Origin: Nymphaea colorata
Taxonomy: Eukaryota; Streptophyta; Magnoliopsida; Nymphaeales; Nymphaeaceae
NCBI RefSeq assembly: GCF_008831285.2
Contig: NC_045148.1
Location: forward strand, 21,817,002-21,881,001
Reading direction: 5' to 3'
Length of the DNA stretch: 64,000 nt
The notes under the pieces were generated by a model that did no database searches, had not been told where the DNA came from, and saw only the letters and a list, made by a program, of their open reading frames with translations. The translations under genes and the position numbers were made by a program. This document shows, in pieces, positions 1 through 11,778 of this stretch. How positions within the stretch are numbered: the first letter of the stretch is position 1; each line of letters opens with the position of its first letter.

Positions 1-205
1 ACAAAAACTTACACACTTTAGAGGGTGTTTGATAATATTGGATAGGTTAACTTCAATTTGATTCCAATTAAAGGCATTGATCCAAAGATATACATGAAAA
101 AAGTTTTGAACTTCGAATAGAATCCTGCTAGGGAGGAGGCCTGGAAGTGTACAAGAAGAATAGCAACAAAAACTTAGACACACTTTAGAGGGTGTTTGAT
201 AATAT
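1..205. repeat. Direct repeat pair of about 40 bp
   Basis: Positions 1-38 recur at 166-205 with one 2-base insertion. Both copies contain ACTTTAGAGGGTGTTTGATA. The spacer is about 127 bp. The left copy starts at the window edge, so the true repeat may be longer. No coding signal overlaps it. It may be a local duplication or the edge of a transposon-derived repeat. Confidence 0.7.
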
Positions 206-1064
206 GAACATTGTGTTCTTTGGAACCCAAACTTTCCTGTTAGAATGAGGTGTCAAAAACAGAAGAGAGTTCTTAAAAGAAAACTCCAAAAGAAGAAGAA
301 GTCAAACAATTCTGATTCATAATTGAATTTGGATTTGGTACAGTTTTGTAACTGGGTCCGATAGATAACCAGATTCCAATGGATCTGAATCCCAGCGACA
401 TGCAAAAATAATGTTGGCAGATATGGTCTGTCTCCCTAGCAGAATGAGTGAGCTGCCTTATGGCATGATGGTGAGGGGCTCTAGAGAAGGTAGACATGCA
501 TGCTAGGATTTCTTGCTGGTTTCACACAAATTTAAGTTTTAATTTTTACGTGGAACAACTGATACTAACAAAGAGGCCACTGACTGAATAAAACTAGCTA
601 AAGAAGCAAGAAGAAGAAGCAAGAAATACTTGGGTGGAATATTTGTCTCAAGTGCCAAGTGTCCTCGACTACTGGGAAGATTGGAGCTCCTCTTAAAAGA
701 CCCCCACAACTACTTTTCTTCCTTGATGTCAGACTATTTATCTGCAGATAGCATCTCCCTCCCCCTGTCTCTCTTCATAAACACAAATAAACAATGCCAC
801 AAGTTGAAGAGAAGGTGTGGGTGTCTTTTATTTATTTCTAAAAGTAATTACATTCTCTCCCCTACTTTCCGTGTGTGCACAGCCAGCAGACAAAAGATAC
901 TCCGTTGCATCAAATTCAAACCAAATTTACAGTATTATCATTTTTTATTTCTTAGAAGATCAAATACTTACATTCAAAATTAAGATTTGAACGGTAATGG
1001 AAGACAAATTTATGTCAATGCAAATTTTAAATTTACAGTCTGGATCTAATCGGATATCTAGCTT
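206..1064. other. Spacer with no gene recognised
   Basis: Short open frames occur on both strands but none resembles a known family, and they lack consistent codon structure. A 23-bp string at 840-862 recurs at 1188-1210, inside the end of the neighbouring NBS fragment. Nothing else stands out. Confidence 0.5.
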
Positions 1065-1946
1065 TTACTTTAACATGATCGAAGTCGGAATCCAATTTTT
1101 AATTATATAATGAAATCCAGACCATATTTTGATATGTGAAAGCAGAGTTTTTTTTGTCGCAAGGGCCAAATATAGTTTCAAAATTTTAAAAGTAATTACA
1201 TTCTCTCCCCCTATCTCTTCCTCCAACCATTTTACTTCCCATGCATCATCTGGGACCAACAAAATGTTTTCCTTTGAGAGCTCATTCTGTAATTGTGTGC
1301 ATAAGTCAGTCAAGGAACAATCAGTGTTTTCTCCAGAACTCTTGCACACTTCCCTTAGTATCTGCCGCACCAAATCCTTATGGTTTGGCCTTTCTGAAAC
1401 ACAAACCCACCACCTGTGTTCCCCGAACTGTTGTTCAACTTCATTAAATACCATTTTTGCAAGAGTTGTTTTACTGATCCCTCCCTTTCCAGCAATGGAG
1501 ATAATAGAAGCACCACCCTTCTGAGTCTTACTACAAAAGTCTTTTGACGAGAGCATTTCGACTAACACCTTTTTATCATTCTCCCTGCCTATGGGCAGTT
1601 GTACACCTATGTGATGGGTTGCGACTTTGAGGTTGTCATGTTCGCCATGAACAGGGACCTTACCACCCCCTTTTGGTGTTGTTTTGAGCCTATCCTCCAT
1701 GTCCCAATCTTTCTATATTTTATCAATCATTTCATTTATTTTCTTTGTTTTCTCACCAAGTTGGTAACGAAAAGAGACTTCTTCATAATAGGAAGAGAGC
1801 GCAGTGGTCAAAGACTGCTTCCGTACCTGATCCCTCTTGATGAACTCAATTTTGCTTTGATATCCTTCGATGATGTCCTCGGCATCATAAAGAACATCCT
1901 TGAGCTCAAACTCTAGTATAGTAACAACTGACCACCCCTCACACAC
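1065..1946 (-). pseudogene. CC-NB-ARC disease-resistance gene fragment, broken
   Basis: This is a piece of an intracellular NBS-LRR immune receptor of the RGA type, read on the minus strand. The upstream part (1946 to 1716) has the Rx-N/coiled-coil signature LKDVLYDAEDIIEGYQSK. The downstream part (1700 to about 1215) has a degenerate P-loop, GKGGISKTTLAK (family norm GMGGIGKTTLA, so the Gly before Lys is Ser), then RNBS-A with WWVCVSE, then kinase-2 as LLVPDDAWE. The two parts share one frame and are separated by a single TAG at 1713-1715. After kinase-2 the homology stops: no GLPL, MHD or LRR follows, and the tail to 1065 is unrelated AT-rich sequence. No start Met is visible for the CC part. 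It is a non-functional remnant; assignment to the NBS family is secure. Confidence 0.88.
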
Positions 1947-2427
1947 CTTGTCAACTTTGTATGAACTATGGTCAGATAGGCGGCCTGACCTTAATCAGTT
2001 GATACCTTAAGACTCTACAGCATATGTTAACAATCATTCTCTCTAGTATAGTAAACTAATACCAAAGAAAAAGAAATGTATCTTCATTCGATATTGTAAA
2101 CACTTCAAACATTACATCTTCTTATTAGAAAATGCAGATAGGAGCATGACCAAGATAGATTCCATGGATGCTATATTCAATGAAAATTATTATCTTCAGA
2201 AAGGAGATATAAATAGAGATATCCAACTATACGAGTTAGAAGACCCATATTATATAAAGGAAAATGATCAAGAAATAGTGATACAATGATACAAGATGTA
2301 TGGTCTCAATCAGATCATAATAGTGAGACTGGACCATATGATGGTCAAAGTCTAGATGTGGTGCTTCATTAGTATGCGAGCAAAAGAATACCTAATGACA
2401 TTGATGTTTTGAAATAGGTGTAAGGCT
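1947..2427. other. Spacer leading into copia pol
   Basis: AT-rich sequence with no recognisable gene. Its right part (from about 2200) may be decayed upstream pol or linker of the adjoining plus-strand copia element, but I could not identify a motif there. Confidence 0.4.
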
Positions 2428-3745
2428 CTCTCTTGCATAGAAAAAGAAGAATGGAAGAAATCAATGAAAGAGGAGATGAGATCCATGAGCAATAACAATG
2501 TTTATAAACTTATTCATCTTCCTCCTATAAGAAGACCATTGGGAACAAATGGGTTCTCAATGTCAAAACAAATACAAGTGGATCCATTGAACGATTCAAA
2601 CCTCCTCTTGTCGCAAAAGGATACACATAGAAAGAAGACATTGACTATGATGAGACGTTCTCTTCAGTTGTCAAGATGACTTGTGTTTGCCTTACACTAG
2701 CTATTGTTTCATGTATGAACTTAAAAACTACATCAAATGGATGTAAAAATCATTCTTAAATGAAGAACGAGATGATCAAATCTATATGAAACAACCTGGA
2801 GTGTTTGTTGCCAAATGTTTTGAGCGTAAAGTTTGTAAGCTCAAAAGATCTATTTATGAACTTAAACAGTTCCCCGAACATTGGTATGTAAAATTCATGA
2901 AACAGTAGTGTCTAATGACTTTGGCATGATTGATGAAGACTTCTGTGTATATACAAAATGACAAAAGGAGAATTTTTGTCATTATCTCCCTATATGTCAA
3001 TGACATTTTGTTGGCTAATAATGGTATTTAGTTGATCGAGTCTATGAAGAATTGGTTGTTTGATCATTTTGAAATGAAGGACATGGGCAAAGTAGCATTT
3101 ATATTGTGCATAGAAATTAAAAGAGATTGTTCAAAAAAACTTCTTAGTCTCTCACAATAGTCTTATGTTAACAAGTTCTTGAAGTGATTCAATATGCGAA
3201 TATGTAAACCAGTTGATACTCTCATGAGTAAATATCAATCAAATCTTGTATAGGTTTATTGAAAAGTTGTTAAAAGGATCATGTGGCACTTAAAAGACAT
3301 TGAAAATTTGCGTTGTTAACCCTAATGAATGTAAGCCTATGTCTAAATATGAATTTTTGCTCAATCATAGTGTGATGTCTTGGTGTAGCAAAAACAAACA
3401 TGTGTAGCCTTATCTACCATGAAAGCTGAACTGTAACTAAGTCCATGACATTACAAGAGGGTGTTTGGTTGATGAGATTTTTCAAACATCTTGACATTGT
3501 CGTGAAATTATGTGCTCCGATTGATGTCTACTCTGATAATCAGGCTGCAACTGCTTTTGCCAAGAATCTCAAATTTCATTTTAAAAGTAAACATATAGAT
3601 ATTAGAGGTAAATACTTGCGGGATGTAGTATAGAAGGAAAAAAGTTTCATTGAACTACATTTCTACTTATGAAATGGTACCAGATCCTCTTTGTAAGCCA
3701 ATTATTGTTGATGTATTTAAGAAACATTTAATGTCGATGGGACTC
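2428..3745 (+). mobile_element. Ty1/copia pol remnant (RT-RNase H)
   Basis: Reading across stops and frameshifts on the plus strand recovers the copia reverse transcriptase in order. An N-terminal block has the pattern EMRSMSNNNVYKL (about 2470-2510), followed by a QMDVK-like block. Next comes IYELKQFP (family YGLKQ-P, about 2850), then YVNDILL near 2991-3011, where the catalytic YVDD has become YVND. RNase H follows, with SDNQAATAFAKN and KHIDIRGKYLRDVV (about 3530-3630). The conserved copia pol C-terminus, TYEMVPDPLCKP, lies at about 3665-3700. At least one stop or shift occurs every 200 bases, so it is old and dead. Gag, protease and integrase are absent and no LTR was recognised on either side. 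Confidence 0.88.
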
Positions 3746-5371
3746 AATATAATATAAATCTTTCTTTGGATGAAAAAAAAATTCTCATGACTAAATTCAT
3801 GTATGTCACTCATATATATGTAAGTAGGCAGTGAGCAAACGAGCACCTTAGGCACCGAGTGTCAAGTGAGTTAAGATGAAATGGACAAAACCTAGAAATC
3901 TTTTAAAATGAGATATAGGCTTTTGTGGATATTAAAAGTCAGGTATGAAATGATGACATTATGTAAAAGTTTTTTTATCACCTTGATTGATCATAAAGAG
4001 GCCTTATACTATGGAACTTAAAGACTGGCGTGATCTCCAAAATAATGTAGACTTGGTAACCAGATTCGAGGGCCCAATTCATCTTTACGGGACTAAGAGG
4101 GAGATCTTTTGGGAACTCGATTCAATTCCCTAGGAAGAGTTGGACACTTAATGTTTTATATGGCAATGAAAATTTCTTTCAGTAAATGCATACACTCATT
4201 GAACATAAATTGATCTATCGTAATGTGTGCAACAGTATGTTGCACTAATAAATAAGTCAACCTAAATGAAAGATGAAGAATAATCCATGCTTCCTCATTG
4301 TGTAAGTTCCAACAAATATAGGATGATTTGATGTCAAATGATGTGTTTACTTTGATTACTCTTATGGACTCTTAACTATGTTCATAGATAACAAATTAGC
4401 ATTGATACTTTAGTATGCTGCCTAAAGATATGAGGGATTCAACTGAATGTGACGTATTTTTTCAAAGAAAAAACAGCTAGTTCAAAATTTGTTGAATATA
4501 TGTAAAGGATGAAGATCATTTGTCAATACACTAGTGCTCATATTTACTGCCAGCAAAGTTGAATCACCGAAAGAGATACTTGATTCAATAGAAAATATAA
4601 AGCATAGTGTGAGAACTTAGTCTAACGCATTTAACATCATCAAGTGATGAGGGATTGAATGTGTTGAGGCTCATGTAGATTAATTTTTTATCTAGGGCAC
4701 AACACACTATCCATGAAGCATACGACCGCATGATAATCTTTTTTTGTAGGTGACACCACCGTGTTACTCTAACCAATACATTGTTGGTCTGTTTTACTTT
4801 ACTCACAGGTTGCAAGATCCTATAGCCAGTATGTTGAATAATAATGCATACCTAAACCACCCTAGAAATATTCATGCCTCCTTGCTTATCACGTGTGAGT
4901 GGAAGAATGATGGACTTCATGTCTGAGTCTGGCCATGATGGGCAGGACCCAAGCTTATGAGCCAAGTACGGTATCACTCGTTTGCCATTTTCAATTCAAT
5001 TGAAAACTTAAAATTTGATGAGTAACGGGTAACAAAAGAAGATAGCGTGGGGTATGGCAATCGGCAAAAAATTTATGCCTTTGCACTCGAGGGCCAATCT
5101 CCGTCCGGCCCGAAAAGTATCCATGGTAGGAGAGGGAAGCAACTCTTCTAGTTGTTTGCTGAGAGAATGCGGTAAGGATTGTGAAGTTGGGTGCTGTCTG
5201 GACTGAGAGTATGTCAACCCTGTCGAGTCACCATAGCTGGTCTACATCCCCTGCAAATTGGAAGTAACCAAAACTAAGCTGTTTTTCTAATGTGGATTGT
5301 AGCCTATTCAATACCATTAAAACTATTTTATGCTTTTGATATGTCCATGAATAACAAAGTAAAAAAGATAT
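3746..5371. other. AT-rich spacer, probably copia 3' untranslated or decayed sequence
   Basis: No gene, RNA or clear LTR boundary is visible. The first few hundred bases directly follow the copia pol C-terminus and may include that element's 3' untranslated region. The rest has only short unrelated open frames. Confidence 0.4.
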
Positions 5372-5540
5372 CATGTTGAAAGGAATGCACGAGAGATGGA
5401 GAGAGAGGGAGAGGATGAAGCACACAAGGTTTATATGGTTCAGTCCAACGGCCAACAATCCTGCTGCTATGGGTCATCCCACCTGATAAATTTTCCATTA
5501 AAAGGGGTCAGAAATACAAAATCCTCAGTACATGGTCATG
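5372..5540 (-). mobile_element. Possible copia LTR end (U5) remnant
   Basis: Read on the minus strand, the segment has the texture of a plant copia LTR end: GTGTGCTTCATCCTCTCCC, a CT-rich run, then CCTTTCAACA. That is followed by TGATATC, which resembles the start of the TGGTATCAGAGC primer-binding site. A second segment of similar layout lies at 7464-7560. No partner LTR or internal domain is attached. The call rests on resemblance of the U5/PBS junction only. Confidence 0.35.
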
Positions 5541-5698
5541 AAACGGCCACCTGAATGAAAAAGTACTGTTAATTATAGTAAGTAAATGTACAATTTTCCA
5601 AACAATATTAATTATTCTATGTAGATATGAATAAACGAATCATTTCAAAAGTATTTAAATCATACATATTAAGTCTTCCACCTCAAGGCAACACATGC

Positions 5699-5748
<50 letters not shown>

Positions 5749-5750
5749 AT
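5699..5750. repeat. (AT)n(GT)n compound microsatellite
   Basis: About ten AT units pass directly into about twelve GT units. This is simple-sequence DNA with no coding content. Confidence 0.95.
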
Positions 5751-5861
5751 GCAAAAGTATTATCCTTCTAACTATTTTTTATCTTTTAAATGCATGAATT
5801 AGTGAAAATTCAATTTTAGTTTTCTATACTTCTGCAGACCACATATAGCAAACTTGCGAAC

Positions 5862-6715
5862 ACTACATTCCCACAAATTTAAAAAACGTACTAAAGTTTG
5901 AGACGTATAACTTGTTATATATGCATTCAATAAGTTATCATATCCATGTGAAGTCGATACTTTTGTTGTGAATCAAGTTCTTCTATTTGCATATTAAGTA
6001 CTAAGAAGATGCATGATGAACTACTATTATGAGCATCATGTTGTCATGAATCGGCAGTGTGATTTACAATAAAATTGTGCAGGAAACAATACATTAGCTT
6101 GTTTTATTTAAATATAGGTTAAAATGAAAATTATAGTTAAATTTTCTACTTAGGTGATCAAGTTTTATAAATCAAATACTTTTTCTAGTCTTGATGCCAA
6201 ACCAAGAATGTGAATGGCTAAATAGTTTCTCTGTAGTGCTAATATATTAAATACCCAATTACATATTGAATTCTGATGTATGATTATAATGGCCTTGATA
6301 TATATGGAGCTGATAGTCCTATAATATATAGATAACTTCTGCGAGCAACGATGTTATTTACATATAATCCATGCTTGCTATTAAATAGGAAGGACACTTT
6401 GATTTTCATACATAATACATAAAAGTCAAGTGAAGTAATTATCTACCTAACTTGTGGCACTTGGAATGGGTCGCTCTCATCATCAAGTGCACCGCTCCCA
6501 ATGGAATGATATAACGAACCTAAACAATCCCATGGTCCAGATAATATTAATGTCAACACTTTCGCAGCATATTATATATGTTAATGTGCTTTGTAAAAAA
6601 CAGTGTCAGACGCTTATCTGGAAGAAGAGAAAACAAGAGTATATAATTGTTTGGTTGAAAAATGTATTTTTGTCCCATACGATAGAACCAAAAATGAATA
6701 TTCGTCTATTTCCCT
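5862..6715 (+). repeat. Dispersed repeat A, copy 1
   Basis: This stretch aligns collinearly with 15992-16715. Shared blocks include TTTGAGACGTATAAC, CAATAAAATTGTGCAGGAAA, TAAATAGTTTCTCTG, GATGGCCTTGATAT and GGTTGAAAAATGT. They appear in the same order, with many substitutions and small indels between them. No conserved reading frame links the copies, so it looks like a non-coding repeat or an old segmental duplication. The two copies are in the same orientation, about 10.1 kb apart, and flank the hAT element. Confidence 0.85.
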
Positions 6716-6849
6716 AGCACATCTTTGTTAAATCTACTCCATGCATGCCTTTGGATCAATCAACAGCCAAGATGACATTATTCTTTTGATGTTCTCATCA
6801 CAACAAGTCGAGGAAGCATATCAAACTATGGAACAAATGCCCATCCTCG

Positions 6850-7010
6850 ATGCAGATATTAAGGCAAACGGCCATCCAAGACGACATTATACAGCTTGTA
6901 GCATCATTCTATCATGAGAAAAATGATAAACACAATCCTAGCAATGGTATACAATAGTAAAAGAAAACTAATCTTATAGCACGATGTATAAGCAAATAAA
7001 ATAATAATTC
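6850..7010 (+). repeat. Dispersed repeat B, copy 1
   Basis: It shares ordered blocks with 10300-10530, such as GCAGCATCATTCTATCAT-like sequence, CAATGGT(G)CA-like sequence, AACTAATCTT and ATAAGCA. It directly follows repeat A here, but in the second locus the B copy lies upstream of the A copy. Divergence is high and the boundaries are approximate. Confidence 0.6.
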
Positions 7011-7463
7011 TCACGGGCTAACATGTCATAGAAGAAATCAATGAAAAACAGAATATCTTCTCCAAAGGTTGCTGAAAGTTTGAAACATGTGGACTAACAA
7101 CAGCCACTTGGGTGCTGTAACCCTGTCTAAAACTAGTGTTTGTCTAAGACTGTAGCTATAAACATAATGTGGAAAGAACGGACCTCCCTAAATAGGAACC
7201 AAATCCTCTACATTCAATAGCCTTCAGCAAGGAGGAAGGAGAAGAGGGCTATTAAAGAAGAAGAAAGAAGAAAGGCTTCCTTTGATAGAGCAGGGAAGCT
7301 CTCTCTCTCTCTCCCCCCCCCTTCTCTGTAACCACCTTCTCTCTTTTTTTCTCTTCCTCGCACACCAAAGTATGAATTTTGGAGGAATCTTTGAGGTTGT
7401 TTTCCCACACACCACCAAAGCCTCCCACACATCTTTGAGGTAGTAGCCATAATGGTATAATAT

Positions 7464-7560
7464 GGAAACGACCTCATGAGATAGAGAGGAAGTGAGAACG
7501 AAGCACACAAGAAATACACGGTTTAGCCAAATGAAGCTGGTTACGTGGACACCCCCATGA
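7464..7560 (-). mobile_element. Possible copia LTR end remnant
   Basis: On the minus strand it reads CACGTAACCAGCTTC, a blurred TTTGGCTAAACC box, then TTGTGTGCTTCGTTCTCAC and a CT-rich end. This is the same layout as 5372-5540 and typical of plant copia U5 ends. A degenerate TATTATACC follows where a primer-binding site would be. There are no internal domains. It is a weak call. Confidence 0.3.
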
Positions 7561-7741
7561 GTGTAATGATCAAAATGCTCTTGTTAAAGTTGAAAAAAAA
7601 AAACTTTTAAAACAATAAAGATGGAATTGTAAAAGTATTAAAGTACTAAATTGTACATACCTTTATAACAAAGTTTCTAAAATAGCTTATCTCCGGTCTT
7701 TCTTTTTTGCATGCATAATTGTTGAGTCAATCTCATATATA

Positions 7742-7744
<3 letters not shown>

Positions 7745-7831
<87 letters not shown>

Positions 7832-7834
7832 TAT

Positions 7835-7881
<47 letters not shown>

Positions 7882-7884
7882 TAG
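7745..7884. repeat. (AT)n(AG)n compound microsatellite
   Basis: About 118 bases of AT repeat with two AG interruptions run into about nine AG units. The same AT-then-AG composition occurs at 38809-38912. Open frames across it are simple-repeat artefacts. Confidence 0.97.
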
Positions 7885-10299
7885 AAACACACACAAAAAC
7901 ACACATGCACTAACAGGCACGCACAAAAGATAATTGAATGAGAGTGTTGAAACCAACTTTCATTTCATGAAAATTAACTTGCAAAACAAGTGTCAATGCA
8001 TCCTTTATGTTAGTCCTTATTTGCCATAAAGAGTATTCATCCTAATAACTAATTAAAATTCCATATATTATTGGTCATCATCTTGGAATTTCTTAAAGTC
8101 CTGAAGTACTTTCATAATCAAGTACTTTAAGGTCAAGCTATTAAATTTCTTTTATTATCCGTGGTTTTAAAATAGTTTTAACATTATTTCTGCTGATCTG
8201 CTCCACCAATCATATGCCACAATGGTGTATTTCCACAATGGTGGTCGATTTCTCCACCAGTTTAGATTTAAGGGCAGGGATAATAAGGCATCTACAGTGC
8301 CAAACACCACATTAGCCTCGACCTCATCTGGCTTAATCTCTAAGACATCAGTCACATCTGAGGCCATCGGGTCTTGCCCTATCAAAGTCCAGTAAGGTCA
8401 TCTCACAAACAATTACAGGTCACCACACATACACGAGATTGGACCATTATTTTGTATAATTACAAGTAATCGCTCATTTCCATCATAAATGCATAGGTGA
8501 TAGTCTTTTAAAAACATAGGTGTTCATCAATACAACAAGCATTAAGTCTGTTAGGTTCACAAGTAACAAAGGCATGGCATGGTAATTGAGCCGTCATGAA
8601 CACGGTCCATATATGCATCAATTCTTCTAATTATATATTTCTCAATCCAAAATATAATGTTATTCTTAATTGTCGAAGCATGAACAGATTCACTATTAAA
8701 TGCTTGATAGTAATATGAAATCATCTAACAAACAAATGTCTTACATGGGGAGTATTATCACTTAACGAGCAACAAACAATACTGACCATGAAACTAATAC
8801 ATGCTTATTTGCAGATTGAAAATATGAGAACAGACATGAACAAAGTGCGAGATGTCACTAAACCATCATAAACAGGCATTGCTCTATATTTCATTAGGCA
8901 CTAGGACTACAATGCCCTATACATTAACTACTCTAGAGCCTTCTAGATCCTACATCTTGCAACTTGGGTTACAGGATCTTGCTAAAATAAGAGATCGATA
9001 CATTGTAGCTAACTTCTTGGTATGGTGTAGGCTACGCATGCTAACGGTAGCATAACGGCATTATACACAGTATATATCAATACTGCGTATAGATATTCAC
9101 TAGCATGAGGTATTGTATAAAACCTGTTTGAGGGTCGGATAAATATTCACTAGCATGAGGTTTTCAAGGGTATAGACTATGGGCCATAGATCCTTCCGAA
9201 TTCTTCCAACTTGCAAAATTTTTATGATTTTATTAGTTTAATTTAAAAAATCTTAGGATTTCAAGTGGTCTAGCCTCATGTTTATGATTTGATTAGCTTT
9301 AATTAACCATGCATTAGTCCTAGTTTACATTAGAATTACCTAAACCCTAACGCTCCATACCCAAACTTAATATGAGCCATAATGGTGTCTAGAGTGAGGT
9401 TCACATTCTTTCTTTATTAACTCTAGCCAAGTTAGCACGTAACATCGTAATTCAAATTGCAAAACTAATAATCATATGTACAACTAAACCCCACATTGAG
9501 CTCTCCCTTCTCTTTTTTTTTTTTTAATTAACCCAAAACTTGAATTGGAAAGAAATCTCAGGCCTAAGAGATAGGAAACCTACCTGGGTGTGGCCATTAG
9601 CCTCCCTCTTCCTTTCCTCCTCCTTCATAATTATATCTTTCTTTCTTTCATTTCGTCAGCCTCTCTCTATCTCTGCATGCCCCTCCCTCTTAATTACTCA
9701 CCCTCACTGTCTCTTACGTTCCATCTTTTCCCTTCACGTCGAGAGTGAGTTGCAGGCGCCACTGGGTGCACACAAGATATATATGCCAAAAACAAAGCTG
9801 GGTAGGAGCTGGGTATTTTGGAAATTATTTAAAAAGAAATTTCCATTTTAATCTTTTAACTTTTTTAGTTTCCTTTTTTGTCCTGACAAAAGGTTCTCTT
9901 TTTATACTATGCAGGGGCAGGTCATTAAGCATGCCGGCACAAAAAAAAATTGAGCACCAGCCGGCTCATATAACCAGATCGGCTTCACATCTAGTGTTAT
10001 AGCAATCCTATTATAATTTATTCTGTTTTTTATGATTGTTAAATGATGGCATCTAACCAAGGGTTAAGTGGCTTATTAACTAACCAACATGTAATTCAGC
10101 TATTAATTTCAATGGCTCATCATTGGGGTGACAACGACCACATAAAAGCTCTGAGCTAGATGAGCCTATGCATTGTCACCTGAGGTTCAGGTTGAAAATA
10201 AGCTAGAAATGCTGGATAACAAAACTACAATGATATTCAAAATCCTTTCTTTTTTCTAGACGAAAGAGAGAATCAACAGGGTTGCCCATACACACATAT
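7885..10299. other. Gene-poor spacer
   Basis: No family resemblance was found. Short local features are a 19-base repeat (ATATTCACTAGCATGAGGT at about 9094 and 9145), a pyrimidine-rich stretch at 9590-9730, and short frames with no recognisable motif (for example a 72-residue minus frame at 8167-8385). Confidence 0.5.
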
Positions 10300-10530
10300 T
10301 CATCGAACAGATCTTAAGGTGAACCCCCATGCATGACGATATTAACTCGCAGCATCATTCTATCATTACCAAAACGTTAACACATGCATGAAAAAATGTA
10401 TATTGGCCGATAAATTAAGTAGTACTGAAATCAACCACTCAAGCTTTATACAATGGTGCAACATGATCAACAGTAAAAAAGGAAAAAAAAAAACTAATCT
10501 TGTAGCAAGATATATAAGCACTATGTTTCT
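10300..10530 (+). repeat. Dispersed repeat B, copy 2
   Basis: This is the partner of 6850-7010 in the same orientation. It lies about 190 bp upstream of the hAT insertion point. Approximate boundaries and strong divergence suggest an old duplication. Confidence 0.6.
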
Positions 10531-10709
10531 AGGTCATATGGGATGTTTTATGGCACCAAGTTGATGGTGCACCAAATTGATGTGGCACCAAGTTGAGGAC
10601 CTTGGAAGTTGTAGCCTTAGGGGTTTTGTGGCTCTGGTGCTTTACTATAAGTTAATATTTAAAGAAAAAAAAAGAAACTTCAAGAATCAACTCCAAAAGT
10701 GGGGCGCAG

Positions 10710-10717
10710 CATAAAAG
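10710..10717 (+). repeat. hAT target-site duplication, left copy
   Basis: The octamer CATAAAAG abuts the left terminal inverted repeat. The identical octamer abuts the right end at 15276-15283. Eight-base duplications are characteristic of hAT transposition. Confidence 0.9.
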
Positions 10718-11256
10718 TAGGCCGGGTACTGGGCTGGGTCAACCATGTCCAAGGCCCGAGCCAGCCCGTTTTGCTAACTGCCGGGGCGGGGTGGATCGGG
10801 TGGGGCCCGTTCGGTTTTTAATCTTTGTCGTGCTACATAGATATTTCTGCTCAAGAATTATACAAAAGTAGATGTTGCAAATGCTGATGAAAGGAAAAAG
10901 ATATACATCAAAAACTTGTAATGTTTGCTCTAAAAGTGAAACGACATGGCCTGTTGGAAAAGATATACATTCAGCTTGTTAAATGAACCCACGTCTACTA
11001 AAAGAAAGGTAGTATTCAAAGCTATTTTCGCCCATTCCACTCTCAGAAAGATGGAACCATACCAAACTGTAACTTCTTCAGGCAAAGAAAGGGACCAGAA
11101 ACAAGCAACAACAAAGGGAAAAATAACAAAACAGCCAAAAATTGAGGAAGAAACAAAAACCAAACAAAAAATTGCCAACAATTGAAACTATTACTTCAAG
11201 AGTCTGTCTCACTATCACACATGACAGCCTTCTGTCGTTAACAAGACAGCCAACAA

Positions 11257-11521
11257 TTGAATGTGGCATGTTCACACTAATACAACCACCACCATTTGAA
11301 TTAACAAAAGCATCATTAGAAATAAAATTAACTTGAATGTGGCATGTTCACACTAATACCACCACCACCACCATCATTCGAATTAACAAAAGCTTCATTT
11401 GGAAATAAAATTAACTTGAATGTGGCATGTTCACACTAATACAACCACCACCACCATCATTTGAATTAATAAAAGCATCATTTAGAAACAAAATTAACTT
11501 GAATGTGGCATGTTCAAACTA
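11257..11521. repeat. Minisatellite of 76-83 bp units, about 3.2 copies
   Basis: Units start TTGAATGTGGCATGTTCACA at 11257, 11333, 11416 and 11499. Each contains a CCACCACCA run and a TTAACAAAAGC-like block. It lies in the 3' untranslated part of the hAT element, downstream of the transposase C-terminus. Confidence 0.92.
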
Positions 11522-11778
11522 AATGTCTTCAAAGTGCATCAACAACCTTGAAATGTCCATCTACAATTTAACATGAAACAGAAATGTTAATAAAAATTAA
11601 CAGGTGCTTGTCTGCATGGAATAATAAACATTAATTAAAAAATTACCATGATAATCATGCATTGGATTAACTTTCCTTGTCAGAATGGTTCTCTGCATCA
11701 TGAGAAGTGTAACACATGTTAATTTAAGCACACTACTACGTTAATATGTAAAATAAATTAGAAAATAGACTACGAACA

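Noticed and set aside
1129-1524. 131-residue plus-strand frame over the NBS fragment
   Set aside because: Antisense shadow; NB-ARC motifs read on the minus strand.
7677-7956. Two overlapping minus-strand frames rich in Tyr-Ile repeats
   Set aside because: They are translations of the (AT)n(AG)n microsatellite and have no flanking coding content.
8167-8385. 72-residue minus frame with an acidic N-terminus
   Set aside because: No motif, no homologue I can name and no gene context; likely chance.
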